Shown one piece after another: positions 61,485-64,000 of a stretch of 64,000 nucleotides of DNA. The stretch spans positions 72,237,501 to 72,301,500 of the forward strand of contig NC_060215.1 of assembly GCF_021130785.1 (NCBI RefSeq), given 5' to 3'. The translations under genes and the position numbers were made by a program. The DNA comes from Homalodisca vitripennis (Eukaryota; Arthropoda; Insecta; Hemiptera; Cicadellidae). Numbering within the stretch: the stretch's first letter is position 1; the number at the start of each line of letters is the position of its first letter. Under the pieces are notes generated by a model, which did not search any database, was not told where the DNA came from, and worked only from the letters and a program-made list of their open reading frames with translations.

Positions 61485-64000
61485 CTACTATAAGGGCATA
61501 TAAATATGCATTAAGTTTAAAATTGTTCCTTTAGGGGAAATTCAAAAACCAGTTTACTACAGCCGGCTCAAGGTGGTGCAATCGACTTTGAGTTATGAAA
61601 GTTTTATTTAATATTACATACATAGGTCTTTAATATAACTTCCTTGAAAACAAAAAAAAGTATTAAAATATTGTTTTATCACTTCCCGTGAAATTACAGG
61701 CACTTAAAATAGACAATTGAGGCGATTTTTTAATCAGGCCCAAATAAAACCGCCCTAGAAAAAAATGTCCTTACATATTTAGTTATGAGTTATACCTTCA
61801 TTGTACGTTTAGTTAGGTATTGTTTAGGTATTCGTTTTAGTTATTGGGTTTTCATCGAGTACTGTTAGCCAGTTAGATAGTGTCAAAGAATTATGTGTTA
61901 TTTATTTACATTTTTTTTAATTCACTCAGGAAAAAGAATTTTTAAACATGTAATATTTTTTAATTATATTTATTTTAAAACATTTAATTTCCTAAAGTCA
62001 TAAATGAATATAAAACATGTCAGTTTGTACAATTTGTGAAATAGGTACAGCCTTCGTTTGATCACAATCTCATTCTGTTACTGTCGAGGTTGTATTAGCA
62101 TTTGTTGCATTTTAAAACAATTCGAAAGAAATACTAGATAGCCGAACGAAATGTTTGATAGATAGAAAGTTATTAATTTTTCTAAGAGATAAAATGTTAT
62201 TATTTATACCACTAGTTATATTATTATTATATTACTATGACGTAGTCAAGATTATCAGTAAGTTGTAGATGGATATGGTATGATCTCTTCTACTTGTGAG
62301 ATTAAAGACATCGGTTTTGGAAAATCTATCATTGTTTTTTCTCACACCTGCTGGCAACAGTTAACAATAAGATCCAGGCAGAGTTTTGAGGAGGTACGTT
62401 CTACTTCCCATCTAAAACTATAAAAGAGCCCAGCATCTTTATTTTGGTTTTCATGCAAGCTTAAAGTTTTCCAAATACTTGGTAAGTCTAAAGATCTGCT
62501 CCAACAAGCTTTAATACTCTTTAACAACGCAAGTGACAGCTAGGGCACTATTCTTCGCCCCGAGATTCCAAATTAATATATGCATACGGCATTCATTTTT
62601 ATTTATTTATCATTTGTTCATCCGTCTACAACTATCCAAAATTTGCTACAAAAATCAACGTTGAATTTTCATGCAACGATTTGAAAAATTATTTGAGTAT
62701 CATCAATAGAGAGGCGAGAAAGTATTATTACCGTCTTGTTTGGCATGCATTGTAAACACCTGCTAATCAGATGTAACACAATTATGATAGTTACGTAGGG
62801 GACAAAAATAAGCTTGGATGGGACTATTCAATGGTTTGTCTCTACTGAGTTGTTAAAGGTGAAGACGAATGTGCATATTTAAAACAATAATTCAGATTGA
62901 TATATTTTTTTTTAATGTAACAATCAATGGAGGTCTTCATCAGAACTTCTGGCTTGAAGAAAGCTCTATGTGGACCTGTGGAACGGGGTTTTCATGTATG
63001 TGACCAAATAGTGACGATTTCGATTACTTCAAGTGTTACTTTGAGTTAGATAATGTTAGTTGAGGTTAGCCAAAACAGCGTTAATGTTCGTCTTTTGAAA
63101 AGATATATTCTGGTTACATATAACATAACTCGTTTTCTACTGAGTTAATGTGTGAGAGGGTTAAATAAACAAGGTTCCATTATAGTTACATGTCAGGTTA
63201 TTTTAATAAAATAGGAAATATCTACCTATACAATCCAGAGCAGGTGTCTATAATGATGCGTTTTTAAATTCAGAAAGTGAAACTCTTGTGCAATTCAAAT
63301 TCCATTTTTATAACCCGTTTGGACCAAGAAGATCATTTTTTAAGTTGGTATAATATTGGTAGCCTATATAAAGGACTCACAGAGTTTGATACAATTATAA
63401 ATACGCTTGTACGCAAATATGTTTCATCACGTTAGTGTTAAATCTAGTATATCCAAAAAGGAAATAAATAAAACAATCTAGAGTGATCAATTACATTGTT
63501 TACGAAATATTTTTAAAGGCTCAGATTAATCTTATAACAAATAGTATACGTATTTTTTTAATACTTGTATTACATTAATGGTAAGAGGTAGATGCTTGCA
63601 ACGTACATAAGTTTAACCCCCGGCCGACAAGGTATGGGTGTTATCTCATATTTTCATCAGTCTAGACGCCCAGTTCAGTGATATTAAGATAATAAAATGA
63701 AGAAATATTGAATTGTGATACACTTTTAAAAATATATAAAGAGATTCACGAAACCAACTAGTGTAGGAGCCTGAAATAATTTACATTATATAATCACACA
63801 ACTTGGATTTATTAAAATCAACTGAGGAACATTTCCTACGAAATACATTGGTCCTCAGCTGGTATAATGTTGATAGAGCACGAAATTAGAGGACATCTAA
63901 AGAGTTAAAAATATAAAACAATATATAACTATATTTATTTCGTAAAAATGTTCTCTTAGGTTGTCACACTTAAAACCGACTATCAGACAAATAAATATAA
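61485..64000. other. AT-rich sequence, nothing recognised
   Basis: No open frame of note, repeat array or transposon end was seen up to the window edge. Confidence 0.45.

Overview
The window looks like AT-rich nuclear DNA of an arthropod, most likely an insect. The evidence is a spliced WASH-complex gene, a spliced single-domain chitin-binding (CBM14, peritrophin-A type) gene of the cuticular CPAP kind, and a dense mix of Tc1/mariner, pogo, hAT, piggyBac-like and Jockey-like LINE remains. There is no operon structure, no rRNA or confident tRNA gene, and no CRISPR array. The species cannot be fixed from the sequence alone.

Host genes. (1) The 3' end of WASHC4 (SWIP, a WASH complex subunit) runs on the + strand in three exons: 1-21 (cut by the window edge), 5594-5787 and 10953-11057, with a poly(A) signal near 11250. 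Phases agree across both introns, and the last intron starts with a GC donor. (2) A CBM14 gene runs on the - strand, towards WASHC4. Its domain exon is 22361-22138 and its last exon is 20097-20019, joined in phase. A signal-peptide-like start exon at 47426-47390 may belong to it, but at least one linking exon was not found. (3) A possible terminal exon of an unidentified - strand gene lies at 14835-14722. A possible zinc-finger-associated (ZAD-like) mini exon lies at 29692-29753 (+).

Mobile DNA fills much of the rest. WASHC4 intron 1 holds a broken ZMYM1-like hAT (about 1.5-4.9 kb). Its last intron holds a reverse-strand LINE (6.1-8.3 kb) and a nearly complete mariner (9174-10499). A degenerate LINE lies at 17.2-18.7 kb. 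At 22.65-24.3 kb a LINE is interrupted by a pogo-type MITE, and a 148-bp hAT MITE follows. At 31.8-35.3 kb a hAT element is interrupted by a LINE. Another LINE 3' end lies at 37.6-38.6 kb, and a mariner-like fold-back MITE at 40.2-40.9 kb. A 2.45-kb element with about 540-bp inverted repeats and a DD41D-type transposase lies at 44031-46479, and a second, distinct DD41D-type remnant at 56.35-57.3 kb. Each of these two transposases has lost a different catalytic Asp to Asn.

Unclassified repeats. Four + strand copies of a roughly 260-290-bp repeat occur at 26.2, 27.2, 46.9 and 61.2 kb. A second family occurs at 48.5 kb and as an inverted pair at 57.6-58.1 kb. A three-copy tandem repeat lies at 49.0-49.26 kb. 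The remaining sequence, notably 11.3-14.5, 51.1-53.7 and 58.7-64 kb, is AT-rich with no gene I can support.
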